Counted from the stretch's first letter, positions 13,501 to 37,082 are shown. The stretch is 52,500 bases of DNA from Apostichopus japonicus (GCF_037975245.1 NC_092562.1:13147501-13200000); one strand, 5' to 3'. Numbers and translations: made by a program. The notes: generated by a model from the letters alone, not told the origin.

Positions 13501-13699
13501 TACATCAAACAAGGAAATGTTGTACATTGTGAGACAGTGTTACTCTACAGAACTGTAAATAGAAACACTACAGATAACAGCGTTTTCAATCTTGTTTCAT
13601 ATCGTTTTCCTTTTAGCTTGTGACGCAGGATATTGGGGTTCTAATTGCCAGAGCACTTGTACTGATCCTTGCGATCCCCGTACGGGGGTGCCAATGTAG
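1..13699 (+). CDS. Gene A: secreted Ig/EGF-like multi-exon gene (5' partial)
   Basis: Joined exons seen in the window: 1-131, 5103-5468, 8970-9107, 9586-9912, 10667-10948, 11330-11458, 12530-12679 and 13617-13699 (stop TAG). The signal-peptide and N-terminal exons lie to the left of the window. All junctions are AG/GT and phase 1, so the reading frame stays open across every splice. The product is a chain of Cys-containing beta-rich modules followed by three EGF-like modules; the order and EGF spacing resemble the Ig-Ig-EGFx3 head of Tie receptors, but no membrane or kinase segment is visible. The likely location is extracellular, inferred from the signal peptide of paralogue B. The third EGF module is broken (see exon 13617-13712). 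The gene is a tandem paralogue of gene B. The Tie relationship is inference; the exon structure is well supported by the A/B comparison. Confidence 0.75.
207..1248. mobile_element. 1,042-bp inverted-repeat (foldback) element with 6-bp TSD
   Basis: The two ends are long inverted repeats: 207 onward starts TATGGTAGGCCATACGGGA, and the right end at 1248 is its reverse complement. The similarity extends inward for over 100 bp, with short gaps, as far as the CATGTAGCTTCATATGCC block at about 315 and 1138. The ends are filled with degenerate units of TATTAATTCTATTTAATACC. The flanks are ACAGTC (201-206) and ACCGTC (1249-1254), and gene B has a single ACCGTC at the same place with no insertion. This gives a 6-bp target-site duplication with one mismatch. 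A small open frame (775-990) lies in the middle. Confidence 0.8.
775..990 (+). CDS. Small ORF (71 codons) inside the foldback element
   Basis: The frame starts [17 protein letters not shown] and ends SLRRALRY, then TAA. It is mixed-composition and soluble, rich in charged residues, with no low-complexity sequence. I do not recognise it. Its only context is the unique core between the element's inverted arms. It could be a fragment of a transposon-encoded or captured host sequence, or chance. No intron signals or promoter were identified. Confidence 0.25.
   Translation: MSNESIKELEKKGYNAMACMTDKEQFLHDFRRDANDTCRLLKNVDPQSQSDVLPVRNALNCLVSLRRALRY
1785..2245. repeat. Degenerate tandem repeat, ATCGACATATACCAGTTTAA-type
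   Basis: Alternating forms of TTTAAATCGACATATACCAG and its near-complement CGAATTAAATTGGTATATG recur for about 450 bp. The unit is imperfect at about 22-26 bp and has local palindromes. It is absent from the B intron. Confidence 0.7.
2428..3780. mobile_element. DNA transposon-like element with perfect 16-bp terminal inverted repeats
   Basis: The element starts CAGGGGCGTATCCAGG and ends at 3780 with the exact reverse complement. ATTAAA flanks both sides (2422-2427 and 3781-3786). The interior holds poly-T runs, G/C homopolymers and no convincing transposase. The CAGGGGCG ends are typical of non-autonomous hAT-type elements, but an exact 8-bp duplication is not visible. The B intron lacks it. 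A related right end occurs at 47587. Confidence 0.65.
5103..5468 (+). CDS. Gene A exon, beta-rich module 1
   Basis: This is a 366-nt phase 1-1 exon with acceptor TCATTACAG and donor GTACGT. It reads [10 protein letters not shown], then [18 protein letters not shown] and a Cys-rich tail, [10 protein letters not shown]. Paralogous to 24502-24870. Relative to B it carries two extra Cys residues (RVYC and SGCV), where B has Ser and Gly. The flanking introns are almost identical between copies while the exon has clustered replacements. The fold looks beta-rich but the family is not recognised. Confidence 0.75.
6530..7612. mobile_element. CATAGGCG-family TIR element carrying an ~82-bp minisatellite
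   Basis: Units of GAAAATTCGGGCAATATGCT, then GAGAATTTTTCGGGCACCTA and an AATAATTTGCAGTGTG segment, repeat about five times. After these come a (TTA)-rich stretch, a GAACGCGCGCGGAGCGCGCG block and a right terminus GGCTCCTACGCCTATG. Other copies (18407, 46918, 52294) show the matching inverted end CATAGGCGTAGGAGGCGGG. The left terminus is truncated here. No coding capacity was seen, so it is non-autonomous. Confidence 0.65.
6930..7327. mobile_element. hAT-type MITE, 398 bp, exact 8-bp TSD
   Basis: The element begins CAGTGGCGGAGCGTCC and ends CTAGCTACGCCACTG, giving short terminal inverted repeats. It is flanked by GCACCTAC at 6922-6929 and again at 7328-7335, an exact 8-bp target duplication as made by hAT transposases. 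It interrupts a minisatellite unit, so it is younger than that element. A 348-bp relative is at 16656. Confidence 0.9.
8970..9107 (+). CDS. Gene A exon, Cys-rich module
   Basis: This 138-nt phase 1-1 exon has acceptor ACTATTAG and donor GTAAGT. It reads [20 protein letters not shown], then CQCENS and [11 protein letters not shown], eight Cys residues in 46 codons. It resembles a small disulfide-rich, EGF-like module. Paralogous to 27177-27314, with replacements concentrated between the cysteines. The preceding intron (5469-8969) otherwise matches B 24871-27176 apart from the insertion at 6530-7612. Confidence 0.75.
9421..9555. repeat. (TA)n microsatellite
   Basis: Two pure (TA)n tracts are separated by GGCCTAC at 9478-9484. 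They lie in the intron just before exon 9586-9912; the B intron has a shorter tract at 27570-27645. Confidence 0.95.
9586..9912 (+). CDS. Gene A exon, beta-rich module 2
   Basis: This 327-nt phase 1-1 exon has donor GTATGT. It reads [27 protein letters not shown], then [16 protein letters not shown] and a C-terminal [13 protein letters not shown]. Paralogous to 27708-28034, with long identical stretches (for example [16 protein letters not shown]) and blocks of replacements (VAGTIE/EEGTID, DPDDDSK/NPDGANL). Possibly a divergent Ig-like domain; I do not assign a family. Confidence 0.75.
10450..10587. repeat. (TA)46-type tract inside perfect 22-bp inverted arms
   Basis: The left arm 10450-10471 (from ACAAACCTTTAATGCC) is the perfect reverse complement of the right arm 10566-10587. 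The space between is almost pure (TA)n, which can fold into a long hairpin. Gene B keeps only the right arm and TA tract (28321-28390) and lacks about 270 bp to the left. Confidence 0.9.
10667..10948 (+). CDS. Gene A exon, Ig-like module
   Basis: This 282-nt phase 1-1 exon has acceptor CTTCCTTGAAG and donor GTAAGT. It reads [24 protein letters not shown], then [21 protein letters not shown] and [10 protein letters not shown]. Paralogous to 28469-28753, which is one codon longer. B has a Cys (YLCVR) where A has Phe. In position it is equivalent to the Ig domain preceding the EGF repeats of Tie receptors; this is inference from order, not from a recognised profile. Confidence 0.75.
11330..11458 (+). 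CDS. Gene A exon, EGF-like module 1
   Basis: This 129-nt phase 1-1 exon reads [17 protein letters not shown], then [20 protein letters not shown] and a final Cys, with EGF/laminin-type cysteine spacing. Compared with B 29119-29247, the first half is heavily changed (13 replacement codons and 1 silent over the whole exon), yet all eight Cys are kept. Confidence 0.85.
11885..12420. repeat. Degenerate GATT/GATG-type simple repeat
   Basis: About 530 bp of interspersed GATTGATTGATGGATGGAT motifs lies in the intron between EGF exons 1 and 2. It is conserved in position and detail in B (29765-30290), so it predates the duplication. Confidence 0.85.
12530..12679 (+). CDS. Gene A exon, EGF-like module 2
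   Basis: This 150-nt phase 1-1 exon has acceptor TTCTATTTAG. It reads [16 protein letters not shown], then GSDCSN and [14 protein letters not shown]. The pattern matches the second Tie-type EGF module. Against B 30398-30547 there are seven replacement and one silent codon changes, nearly all in the first 45 nt. Confidence 0.85.
12880..13115 (-). mobile_element. tRNA-derived SINE
   Basis: Read on the minus strand it starts near 13115 with GCGGTCAAGTGGTTAACGC (box A region), then GGTTCGAGTCC (box B), followed by a body containing TCCTTGGGCGACGCACTTTA and ATTGCCTCTCTTCACCCAGG. This is a common marine deuterostome SINE design. The same insertion is in gene B at 30930-31157, so it predates the duplication. 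Confidence 0.8.
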
Positions 13700-13712
13700 T
13701 CGCCATGTTAGG
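13617..13712 (+). CDS. Gene A exon, EGF-like module 3 with frame disruption
   Basis: This exon has acceptor TTTCCTTTTAG and candidate donor GTAAGA at 13713. The incoming frame reads [26 protein letters not shown], then TAG at 13697-13699. The expected EGF continuation, CQCSRH, is present one base out of frame, as if one base were inserted after ACGGGG. The exon also lacks one base near its end relative to B. If read literally, the protein ends here with an incomplete EGF module. Confidence 0.65.
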
Positions 13713-14117
13713 GTAAGACTTCTACATTTTGTTTCGCATACATGGTTGTTTTCGACAGATCAAGTGCGATTTCCACTTCGACAGTGTATGCATGGATACT
13801 ATGATCTCTTGCATCACTGCTACGTCACTGGTCATAAATCTCATCTAGATCGTGGTAAGGATATGTACGTCAATGACGTCACATCGCTGGTTACAGACTC
13901 CGGATCAGTGATGCAGCAGGACTACGTCTATATCAATCTTGTATTATTCGATTGGTAGAAACAGATTAGAAGACAGAAGGTTTAACCGTTAATATTGGTC
14001 TATATATGTCATAAAGAACATCAAAGGTTTACAAAGCTGCTAAAACACGATGATTTAAAAGCTAGACTTTGTCATCTCTGGATAGGATGAAGATTATTAT
14101 CTGTTTTAGATATAAAT

Positions 14118-14130
14118 ATAAATATAAATG

Positions 14131-14191
<61 letters not shown>

Positions 14192-14267
14192 TAATTGATA
14201 TATATATATGTATATATATATTTATTGATATATATATATATATAGATATATATATATATATATATAA

Positions 14268-14317
<50 letters not shown>

Positions 14318-14318
14318 A

Positions 14319-14352
<34 letters not shown>
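14118..14352. repeat. (TA)n microsatellite with TTGATA interruptions
   Basis: About 230 bp of (TA)n is broken by TTAATTGATA and related motifs that make it palindromic. It lies where A and B diverge after the third EGF exon. Confidence 0.95.
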
Positions 14353-14357
<5 letters not shown>

Positions 14358-14618
14358 TAGTTTATGAAACCTTTTACTTTGGGTGGGTTTTACAGAAAAC
14401 TGTGAGAAAGGAGGCGGGGGGGGGGGGTTGATTCCCCTGGGTCACTATACATCCCTGACCATCCCTGCTCTATATCCATCATAAAATACTACTTTTAGTA
14501 GAGGGTACATCGGTCCAAATTCGGAAATGTTTCCATTTTACCTATACAGATTTGTTGGTGATAGATACGCTATTTGGTAACAATGCCTTTCTCTGCTTCT
14601 CTCTCTATTTTAATTTAG

Positions 14619-14686
14619 ACCAAATCGAACCGACTTGTGACCGTTCAACGATTACCATGATAACCGGATTTGACTGCGATTTCTGA
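14619..14686 (+). CDS. Candidate terminal exon of gene A
   Basis: A long CT-rich tract and TTTAATTTAG acceptor precede a short frame, QIEPTCDRSTITMITGFDCD, then Phe and TGA. It begins with two bases and so fits a phase-1 junction. A near-identical exon is at 48832-48899, including acceptor and stop. Gene A reaches it only if EGF exon 3 is skipped or its frame is corrected. Confidence 0.45.
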
Positions 14687-16655
14687 CCGAATATTTGTAT
14701 TCGTATAAAGTAACTAAGGGTGTCGGTTATTATGTTTTAAAAAGTACAACTATAATCGGAGTTTCACGTGTATTTTTTTTTTTTTTTTTTATATTTCAAT
14801 ATTTCAAAACGATATTATTTTATTCGAAATGTTTAAGATTTGTTTAATTTCTTCATTTGTTGTGATTAATTTCAAAGACCTGGCAGATTTTGGAAGAACG
14901 TATCGCTTAGAACACCCACAAATGGCAAACTGATTGGAAACGGCATTTCATTTTTATTACTTCTTTATACAACTTTATTTGGTGGAGGATCGTTGTTTGC
15001 TTGACCTATTTTTAAAGATATATTAACAGCAAGTTAATCACCAAAATGTTGTTGTTTTTACCCACTTTCTTCTTTGAAACTGTTTTACACAGGGTATACA
15101 AACCGTACCAGAAAATCGTATCAGAAAATCCTATTCTACAAACTTCCCCTTCCACTCCATCTATGATAACAAAAGAGAGAAGAAAACAGAAACAGTCAGA
15201 ATACAAACATAAGAGACTTAATTTGTTAAGTTACCTACAATACTGACTTGAAGGCTACTCAAAGTCTTACATGAAGTAATATTATATTAGCTAGCTCGAA
15301 AGCCATGTCAACATCAGTTTTCAATGCATACCTTGTTTGGTTGTATCTGTAAGATTATTCACAAGAATTTCAGCATCACTGCTTTTATCATTGTGTCTTG
15401 TATTTCAACAAGAGGAGTGCCATAAAAAATAATAACCTTCGAGATATTTGTCCCACCCCCCCAAAAAAAAACAACAACAAAACTGTTCACGATTCCACTT
15501 TGGTTATAGTCCCAACTGAATTTCTATAACTGAAGTGAAAATATTTAAAACCTACCACAAATCTTGACCGTTCGTATCTAGCAAGATAATTGCCTTGCCA
15601 CAGCTATTTCATTTTGCATTATTACCCAAACCACAAACACACCACACCACAACACACTACATCACAGTACAACACCACAAACACAACCACAACCAAACTG
15701 CAAACAAAAACAGATCGAGCCGTGTTTTTTTTTTTTTTGGTAGGTGCATGTACAAGGACGTCACGTGATATAAAATGTCTAACTTGGTCGACATCCTCAT
15801 CGAGTCCTGGCAGCAATTATGTTTTCCGCCCATCATTTTGAATTCCTTTGTGTTTCTTAAGTATATAGTATATGCAAAAGAGAGTATTCTTTCATTTATC
15901 CCATAATTTCTCGGGGCCATCCACATTTCCCGGACTCTATCAGTGTTGACCTCATGGTTCCTGCACAACTGCAGCTCGACTGCACCTGGCACCTGTTTGG
16001 GTCACACATTTTATACCTCATTTATACCATACAATTCCTACGTTTTAGGTGGAGAGCAATCGAACATATACCTTCTCTACGTGGTTCAGCTTAATGGACA
16101 GTTGAAAGATCTTTACTATTAATATAACACGTTCACGGGTTGAGGAATACTCCTTTAAACATCTTAACTCAATGGACTGCTTCGTCTAGCACTCTAACTA
16201 TTAGGTCTTCAGATACAATACAAAACTCAGTAGCTAGGGAAATATATATTTTATGGTCTCAAAATAACATGTTTACAATGAAGTACCAGTAGATCAGGAA
16301 CAATTGATACATCCAGAGATGGCTTTGTTGTTTTGAGTTGATTCGTTATAGAATTAAAAAACAACGACGAACATACAATGGCTTAACATTAACATTGAGG
16401 CTTGCACTCGTGATTCACGGACGTCATCAGCAGATAGGCCTGAGCTTCCGAGAGATTTAGCCCATTTTGAAAAGTGTATATCTCGAAACCTAGAACACAT
16501 AGCCAAGTGAGACACGCATTATTACTAGCAATTAATAGTTTTTTCCTTCTTGTCACATGAAGTCTAATGTTCTGTACAAAGCCATCTTCCAATACTTTCC
16601 TTGCTTGACGTTCTTTTAGAGGGGTAGAGTAAGGGGGGTGGGCGGGGAATGGGAA
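14687..16655. other. Intergenic region between genes A and B (left part)
   Basis: AT-rich sequence with a poly-T run (14773-14790), a CACAAC-rich patch (15620-15700) and no convincing exons. Homology with the region before gene C resumes at about 16560 (C 48940), so about 1.9 kb here has no counterpart there. Confidence 0.6.
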
Positions 16656-17003
16656 CAGTGGCGGAGCGTCCATACAGTCAGAGGGGCGGATTCCCCCCTG
16701 ACGGACTCAAATGGACTGATGGCGCCCCTTTCAGGTTTTTACCACTTTTTACTTATTCGCGATTATTGACTTTTTATTGCACTCTCAAATACCTATTGAC
16801 ATTTGTCACCTATTTATACTTCGTTTATCTGCAAATGAGCAAGGCCTGGAAAGGGTCATTTCCGGCGATCTAGGGAGTATCTTTACTCAACAAAAATCTG
16901 TACGTTCCGCGCCAACCTGTGGTGGCGCTCCACTTAGATAGTGTCGAGAGCGCCCCTGCAGACCATTCTCGCCCCCTGATCAATACCCATAGCTCTGCCA
17001 CTG
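16656..17003. mobile_element. hAT-type MITE, 348 bp, exact 8-bp TSD
   Basis: It begins CAGTGGCGGAGCGTCC and ends AGCTCTGCCACTG. AATGGGAA occurs at 16648-16655 and again at 17004-17011. It belongs to the same family as 6930-7327, with internal deletions. The equivalent region before gene C lacks it. Confidence 0.9.
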
Positions 17004-17562
17004 AATGGGAAGGAGGAGTGGGAGGGGAGTGGGAAAGGGGTGATCTTTCATATGTGACCTTCTGTGTTAGTTATACCTGTTGGGATTCTTTGCGCATTCC
17101 CCGTTTTCAACATTTCTTTCATTTCGGTTTACCCAATGAAGCATATACAAACTGTTTGATATCCAAAATGTATAAGGTAAGCTTGTATTGAAACGACTGG
17201 AATTTATTGTGTCGTGAACTATTTGACTAGTCTACCTTTACTCCTGACAAGGAGGGGGGGGGGGGGGTCTGCAATGAACAGGGTGTTTTTCCACTCGAAA
17301 ATTTGGTTTAACTTGAACAGTCAACGCATCACTAATCATTAAAAGGCTTAAAAATGCTTTGTCAGAGTGTAATTTATTGATGCCCAGTAATCCGTGTAGT
17401 ATAACATAAAGCCAAATTGTATGATGAATGGTTGTACGAATGCTTTTATACTAGCACACAATAAAAATTGTAAGACAAAAAAAAACGTTGGGCATAATGA
17501 CGTTACCCATGCGGCTTGTGACCTCAGTACAAAGCTCCGCCCATCTCGATTACCGATCAATT

Positions 17563-17569
17563 TATATAG
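17563..17569 (+). promoter_or_regulatory. TATA box of gene B
   Basis: TATATAG lies about 100 bp before the ATG, in a block (AAGCTCCGCCC, then CGATTACCGATCAATT) that is conserved almost exactly before gene C. Position and conservation support a core promoter. Confidence 0.6.
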
Positions 17570-17668
17570 TGGTCCTTTAGATATGAAATATTATTCTCAC
17601 TTACATATCGGGGAAGGTACCACTTCTAAGCTCCCCATCATTTGCAGACTAGGAAAAAGGTCTCCGCT

Positions 17669-31743
<14,075 letters not shown>

Positions 31744-32064
31744 TCGCCATCTTCAGGGTAAGACTTCTACATTTTGTTTCGCATACATGGTTGTTTTCGA
31801 CAGATCAAGTGCGATGTCCACTTCGACAGTGTATGCATGGATACTATGATCCCCTGCATCACTGCTACGTCACTGGTCATGAATCCCATCTAGATCGTGT
31901 TAAGGATATGTACGTCAATGACGTCACATCGCTGGTGACAGACTACGGATCAGTGATGCAGCAGGACTACGTCTATATCAATCTTGTATTATTAGATTGG
32001 TAGAAACAAATTGGGAGACAGAAGGTTTAACCGTTATTATTGGTCTATATATGTCATAAAGAAC

Positions 32065-32293
32065 TTACCTAAACGACTAATAATGTAAATTCCACGTGGG
32101 AGGAAACACAGGTTTCATGTTCTTTAGACACACGGCTTGCATACTTGAGCAAGTCTAAATATGACATCATCGAGCCACACGTGCGTCACTTTCGAAAGTT
32201 TGAAGCTGTTCACATGACCTAATGATGGATTAGATTTTATTGCCAATATTGTAGAGAGCCAAATGCTTGAGGTCCAATAGTGGCATTTTGACA
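32065..32293. other. 229-bp segment present in B, absent in A
   Basis: In gene A, AAAGAAC joins directly to ATCAAAGGTTTAC (about 14014). In B, 229 bp lies between them. There is no clear target duplication, so either an insertion in B or a deletion in A. Confidence 0.6.
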
Positions 32294-32681
32294 TCAAAGG
32301 TTTACAAAGCTGCTAAAACACGATGATTTAAAAGCTAGGCTTTGTCATCTCTGGATAAGATGAAGATTATTATCTGTTTTTCTGGTAAGTTGTTCATCGC
32401 TGAGATTTCTACCATATTAATTAAATATGAGAGTAGGATTTGTTAATTTAAACAATTTGATCTTAATATCTCACGAATGGGATATTAGTTAATATACAAT
32501 GAATATATAATTGAAATCGTTAGATTATATTGTTGGGCTATACGTTCCACAAGTCGATACCTTTATGACAAGGCTGAATTTGCTTGTTTGCTCAATATTC
32601 TTGTTATGTACTCTTTCACCAACTTTTTCTTTCTCTCTTCCTCTCTCCTCCCCACCCCACCCCCTTCTCTCTCTGTATCAG

Positions 32682-32770
32682 AGCGAGGACGGTTAAAAAG
32701 ACGTACGAAACAGGAAAAGAAGAAAGACAACGACTATGACTGGCGATTCAACCAAATCGTCAGATTTTAA
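32682..32770 (+). CDS. Candidate terminal exon of gene B, basic tail
   Basis: A CT-rich tract and CTCTGTATCAG acceptor precede a phase-1-compatible frame, RGRLKRRTKQEKKKDNDYDW, then RFNQIVRF and TAA. It is strongly basic and unlike A's candidate terminal exon. An AATAAA signal follows 109 bp after the stop. It is reached only if EGF exon 3 is skipped or its frame is corrected. Confidence 0.45.
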
Positions 32771-32878
32771 TTTTGATATTTTGTATTCTATTTGATTGGT
32801 GACTAATTGATGATGGTCCAAATTGTATCGGTTTTTTTGTTATGCAAATCTGATCAAACGATTTTCTTCATTTAATTC

Positions 32879-32884
32879 AATAAA
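32879..32884 (+). terminator. Polyadenylation signal AATAAA
   Basis: AATAAA lies about 110 bp after the TAA of the candidate terminal exon, followed by T-rich and GT-containing sequence suited to 3'-end formation. Confidence 0.45.
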
Positions 32885-33059
32885 TTCAATTCGGTTTCTT
32901 GGTTTTTTATTGTTTTTATCGTTCTTTGGTTCTTGCTTATAGGAATAATATGTTTTGCATTTACAACGTCTTGTCTATTTACAGTTTTACCTAATTATTA
33001 CTTACGATGTAATAATTACGTATTAACATAACGGATAGCAATTCTTTACAAAGACCTGG

Positions 33060-33800
33060 CAGATTTTGGAAGAATAGCTTTATTTCGCAACTCTATGCCT
33101 CCTTTAAGGCATGCAATTGACGACAAAGCATAACAATGCATTAACAGTTTATTATTTGAAACAAGCATTTATATTTTGGTGGCTGGTTTTATTCTTATAT
33201 TGACAATAATCATACGAGCAGCAATGAATTAATTCTCATTTGTTTATTTTCTTTTCCACTTGCCTTCATTATGTGAACGATATTTATAACTTGCCCCTTT
33301 GCGGCCCTCACAAAGAAAAACATTTGACTTAACTAACAATAACATTTTTTCCACGTTTAAGTAATACATTACTAAAGGTATCCCCTGATGGCTGGCTGAA
33401 ATGAAATTTGTCTGCATCTGAACTTCAACACTGCATCCTCATAGTATTAGTGTGACGAACATGTAGTTTCTTCGAATTTCATAACACTTTCTGAATGAAT
33501 CTGCATGGCAGCAGCAAAGTCAATAATTTTATTTGGACAATTGAGCTGAAAGTGCATTGGTTTCAATCACACAAATACACACACCCACGCACACCCATGT
33601 TTGTGTTTCATTCAGACCGAGGACCCCATTGTATTTTCCATTGTTCAAATCCACGTAATTTTAACAATACCCCATACAATAGAATTCTTCCGAGGACGTG
33701 GTGATTCTTTAGAAATCACAACCGAGGACCTGAAATTCTTTTGTTCAAGTCCTCGGTCAGATAGCAAAACAAACGCATACACCCCAACACCCAGACGCAA
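33060..33800. other. Unassigned AT-rich sequence
   Basis: The first 100 bp shares AAAGACCTGGCAGATTTTGG with gene A's downstream region (14876), marking the diverged 3' flank of the duplicated unit. I recognise nothing in the rest. Confidence 0.5.
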
Positions 33801-33808
33801 ACACACAC

Positions 33809-33810
<2 letters not shown>

Positions 33811-33870
<60 letters not shown>
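33811..33870. repeat. (TA)n microsatellite
   Basis: A pure (TA)n tract immediately left of the 267-bp tandem repeat. Confidence 0.95.
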
Positions 33871-33875
<5 letters not shown>

Positions 33876-34810
33876 CCAAAGTGATTCTATTGGCGTGTGA
33901 ATGCGTATATACTAAATTTGTATACCTGTCTTTGAGGGCGTATCACCCAAGTGTTATGATTGTACAGAGTGAACCCCTGGTGCTTTTTGGATGTGACAAT
34001 TTACACAGAATTACCACATTCTATAGGCAAGCCAAGCCGTAGATAAGAAAGAATGTGTAGTAAATAAATCCAGATCAACACACCAGAACATTCACCCATC
34101 AGGCCAAGGTCGGAATCGATCCCCGGAGTCCGTACTACTCGACCAAAGTGATTCTATTGGCTTGTGAACGCGTATATACTGGATTTGTATAACTGTTATT
34201 GAGGGCGTATCACCCAAGTGTTATGATTGTACAGAGTGCATCCCTGGTGCTTTCTGGATATGACAATTTACACAGAATTACCACATTCTATAGGCAAGCC
34301 AAGCCGTAGATAAGAAAGAATGTGTAGTAAATAAATCCAGATCAACACACCAGAACATTCACCCATCAGGCCAAGGTCGGAATCGATCCCCGGAGTCCGT
34401 ACTACTCGACCAAAGTGATTCTAATGGCTTGTGAACGCGTATATACTGGATTTGTATAACTGTTATTGAGGGCGTATCACCCAAGTGTTATGATTGTACA
34501 GAGTGCACCCCTGGTGCTTTCTGGATATGACAATTTACACAGAATTACCACTTTTTCTAGGCAAACCAAGCCGTAAATAAGAAATGAATGTGTAGCAAGT
34601 GGTACGACAGATGTATAGTAAAACAAATTCAGATCAACACACCACACAACTAACACATCACGACCGGTTTCGCCCTTTTCAGACTCATCAGGCTAAGTTA
34701 GGAATAGATCCACTGACCTTGTTTCACGTACCACTCGACCGCAGTGATTCTACTGGTGTGTCAATGCGTATTAACTGGATTCGCATAACTGTCAATGAGG
34801 GGTAATAATG
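33876..34810. repeat. 267-bp tandem repeat, three full units plus a longer divergent fourth start
   Basis: CCAAAGTGATTCTATTGGC starts at 33876, 34143 and 34410, giving exact 267-bp periods. A diverged start is at 34739, 329 bp on. Each unit ends with GGAATCGATCCCCGGAGTCC, which on the minus strand resembles a tRNA box B region (GGGGATCGATTCC). Units may derive from a SINE. The last unit includes CGACCGGTTTCGCCCTTTTC. Confidence 0.85.
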
Positions 34811-36668
34811 CAGATATTTCATGACTTGTGTATTTAGTTTGACGGACAACTACCCGAGTGACATCACATACCATCTACTGTGATCCATTCCAGGCGAGAA
34901 TTGAGAATTTAACCAGTCAAAAATAAGAATCATTCAATCAGCGTTATGTCGAGTTGGGAACAAGGATATGAGATGAGGTTTCCAACATACAGTGGGGATT
35001 TATATATTACTCCAATACTTTAGTCTATCTTTTGAAATATTTTGCAACCAGAATACCTCTTTAAAGGGGGAGGGGGCACATACCCAACCATCAAAGACGA
35101 TCCTCCTGATAGAGATTAGAGAGATGGAGAGGGCACAGAAATCGAGAACCCATTTGACAAGCCAACGACTAATGAGGACACAGAGAAGCCAACGGCTTAT
35201 GAAGCTCAGGAAAGTAAATCGAGACCTGCGAATACTGGGGTATTAGCAAAATATGAAGACGAGGAATGTATAGTGACCTGAAAGAGAGTAGTCAGCACCC
35301 TCCTGTAAACAAAACGGACCTGAAAGAGAGAAGTCGGCAGTCTTCTGTAAAGAAAACAGACCAGTACCGTGATATGAACAGACCTAGGACCGAGTCAACA
35401 GTTATGGAAAGTAATGCTAACCTGACTAAAGTTCAGCCGAGAAAGGAGAGCAAAGAAAATCATCAAGTCGACGCAAAGATAAAGCGAACCCTGTCATCGA
35501 ATGACGGAGCAGACTGGATAGTCGTAAAGAAAAAATATAGAAGCCAGCAACAGAGGAAGAACATCCCCAGGACCAACGTCACAACCACCAGGCGATATCA
35601 TACTGATAATTTTTCTCTCCCTCATAAAAAATGGAGAATTACAAACTTGTTGAAAAACATCGCGACATTAAACGGGGCGGTGGAGTCTGTCTATTTGTAC
35701 ATAAAGATATAAGTTTTATTTGTACACCCGACCTATCAATTTTGATACTTCTATAGAATCTCTCTTAACAGAGGCTACTAACATAAATTCAAAGGATAAA
35801 TTTCTTATCGGCATAGTCTACAGACCACCTAATGGTTCTTTAGATGAGTTTTATGTTAATCTTGAAGTTATTTTCAATATAATTTCGAATAAGAACTGTA
35901 ATGGGTGATTATATTATTGATTTATCGAATGCAATCAAATCAACTACATATTTAAATATTCTCTATTCGAACGGACTCGTCCCTACAATAACTGTTCCAA
36001 TTCGTATTAGTAGTATAACTGCAAGCCTGATAGATAACATCATTACAACCGATGACTCTACGATTACTTCAGCAGTTCTCATCACTGATATAAGTGACCA
36101 TTTTCCGATATTTCTAAAAGTGATATGTGTACTCCTTTTTATAAATATGATATATTTATACTGGTTTCAATAAAAAATAAAAATAAATAAAAAAAAATAA
36201 ATAAAAAAACCCACATCTAACAACATGCATCTATATACGTAATTACAATATTAACAACATAAAGCGTTTTACTTCTGAAATAAGTGACACATCTTGGGAT
36301 AATGTTTTAAACGAAAATGGTGGTAATTCTGCTCATAATACCTTTTTTAAATTATCTCAGTTCAACTTATAATAATTGTTTTCCTATTCGCCAAATCAAT
36401 CAAAAACAGCTTCGTAGAAAGAAACACCGCTGGATTACGAATGGTACTATGACTTCCATAAAAAGGAAGCACAAACTTTACAGACGTCAGTTAAAGTCTC
36501 CTACAGTTACGAACAAGTCTATGTATACAACGTATCGCAATAAGCTTAACCAAGTAATTAGACTTTTGAAAAAGCTCTATTTTGACAATAACTTAATGAG
36601 AGCAGAAATAATACAAACCATACACGGCGTACTATAAATAAAATATTGCACAATAACCGTAAAGAATC

Positions 36669-37051
36669 ATAAGGTTAAGGTTAAGGTGGTAACACTTGGT
36701 AAAGCGCATAGCGCGGTAAAGCGCGGAGTAAGCGCTTGGTAAAGCGCGGAGTGTATAGCCTAGTGGTTAACGCCGGCGTCTCCCAGTCATGAGATCCCCG
36801 GTTCGATTCCCCGCCGACAGCAATGTGTGTCGTCTGGCAAGGGTGTTGTTCAATAACAACTTCCTGACATGGACGTTAAATGGATGTGTGCCGAGAGATT
36901 GGCTTCGGTCAGCTTGCGAGTCTACAAGCCTCCATGGCTTCTTTCGCGAGTTCCTGCTTGCGGGAAGATCACATATACATACATACATACATACATACAT
37001 ACATACATACATACATACATACATACATACATACATACATACATACATACA

Positions 37052-37082
<31 letters not shown>

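Noticed and set aside
13762-13958. Frame QVRFPLRQCMHGYYD to LFDW, open in both A and B after EGF exon 3
   Set aside because: Reaching it needs a 46-nt intron. Of the A/B differences six are replacements and one silent, consistent with neutral sequence. Noted as a remote alternative 3' exon only.
33876-34810. CRISPR array
   Set aside because: Adjacent 267-bp units without unique spacers, in a eukaryotic context.
36750-36815. tRNA gene
   Set aside because: Box A and box B are present but the cloverleaf is imperfect and it heads a SINE-like body; the same holds for 12880-13115 and 30930-31157.
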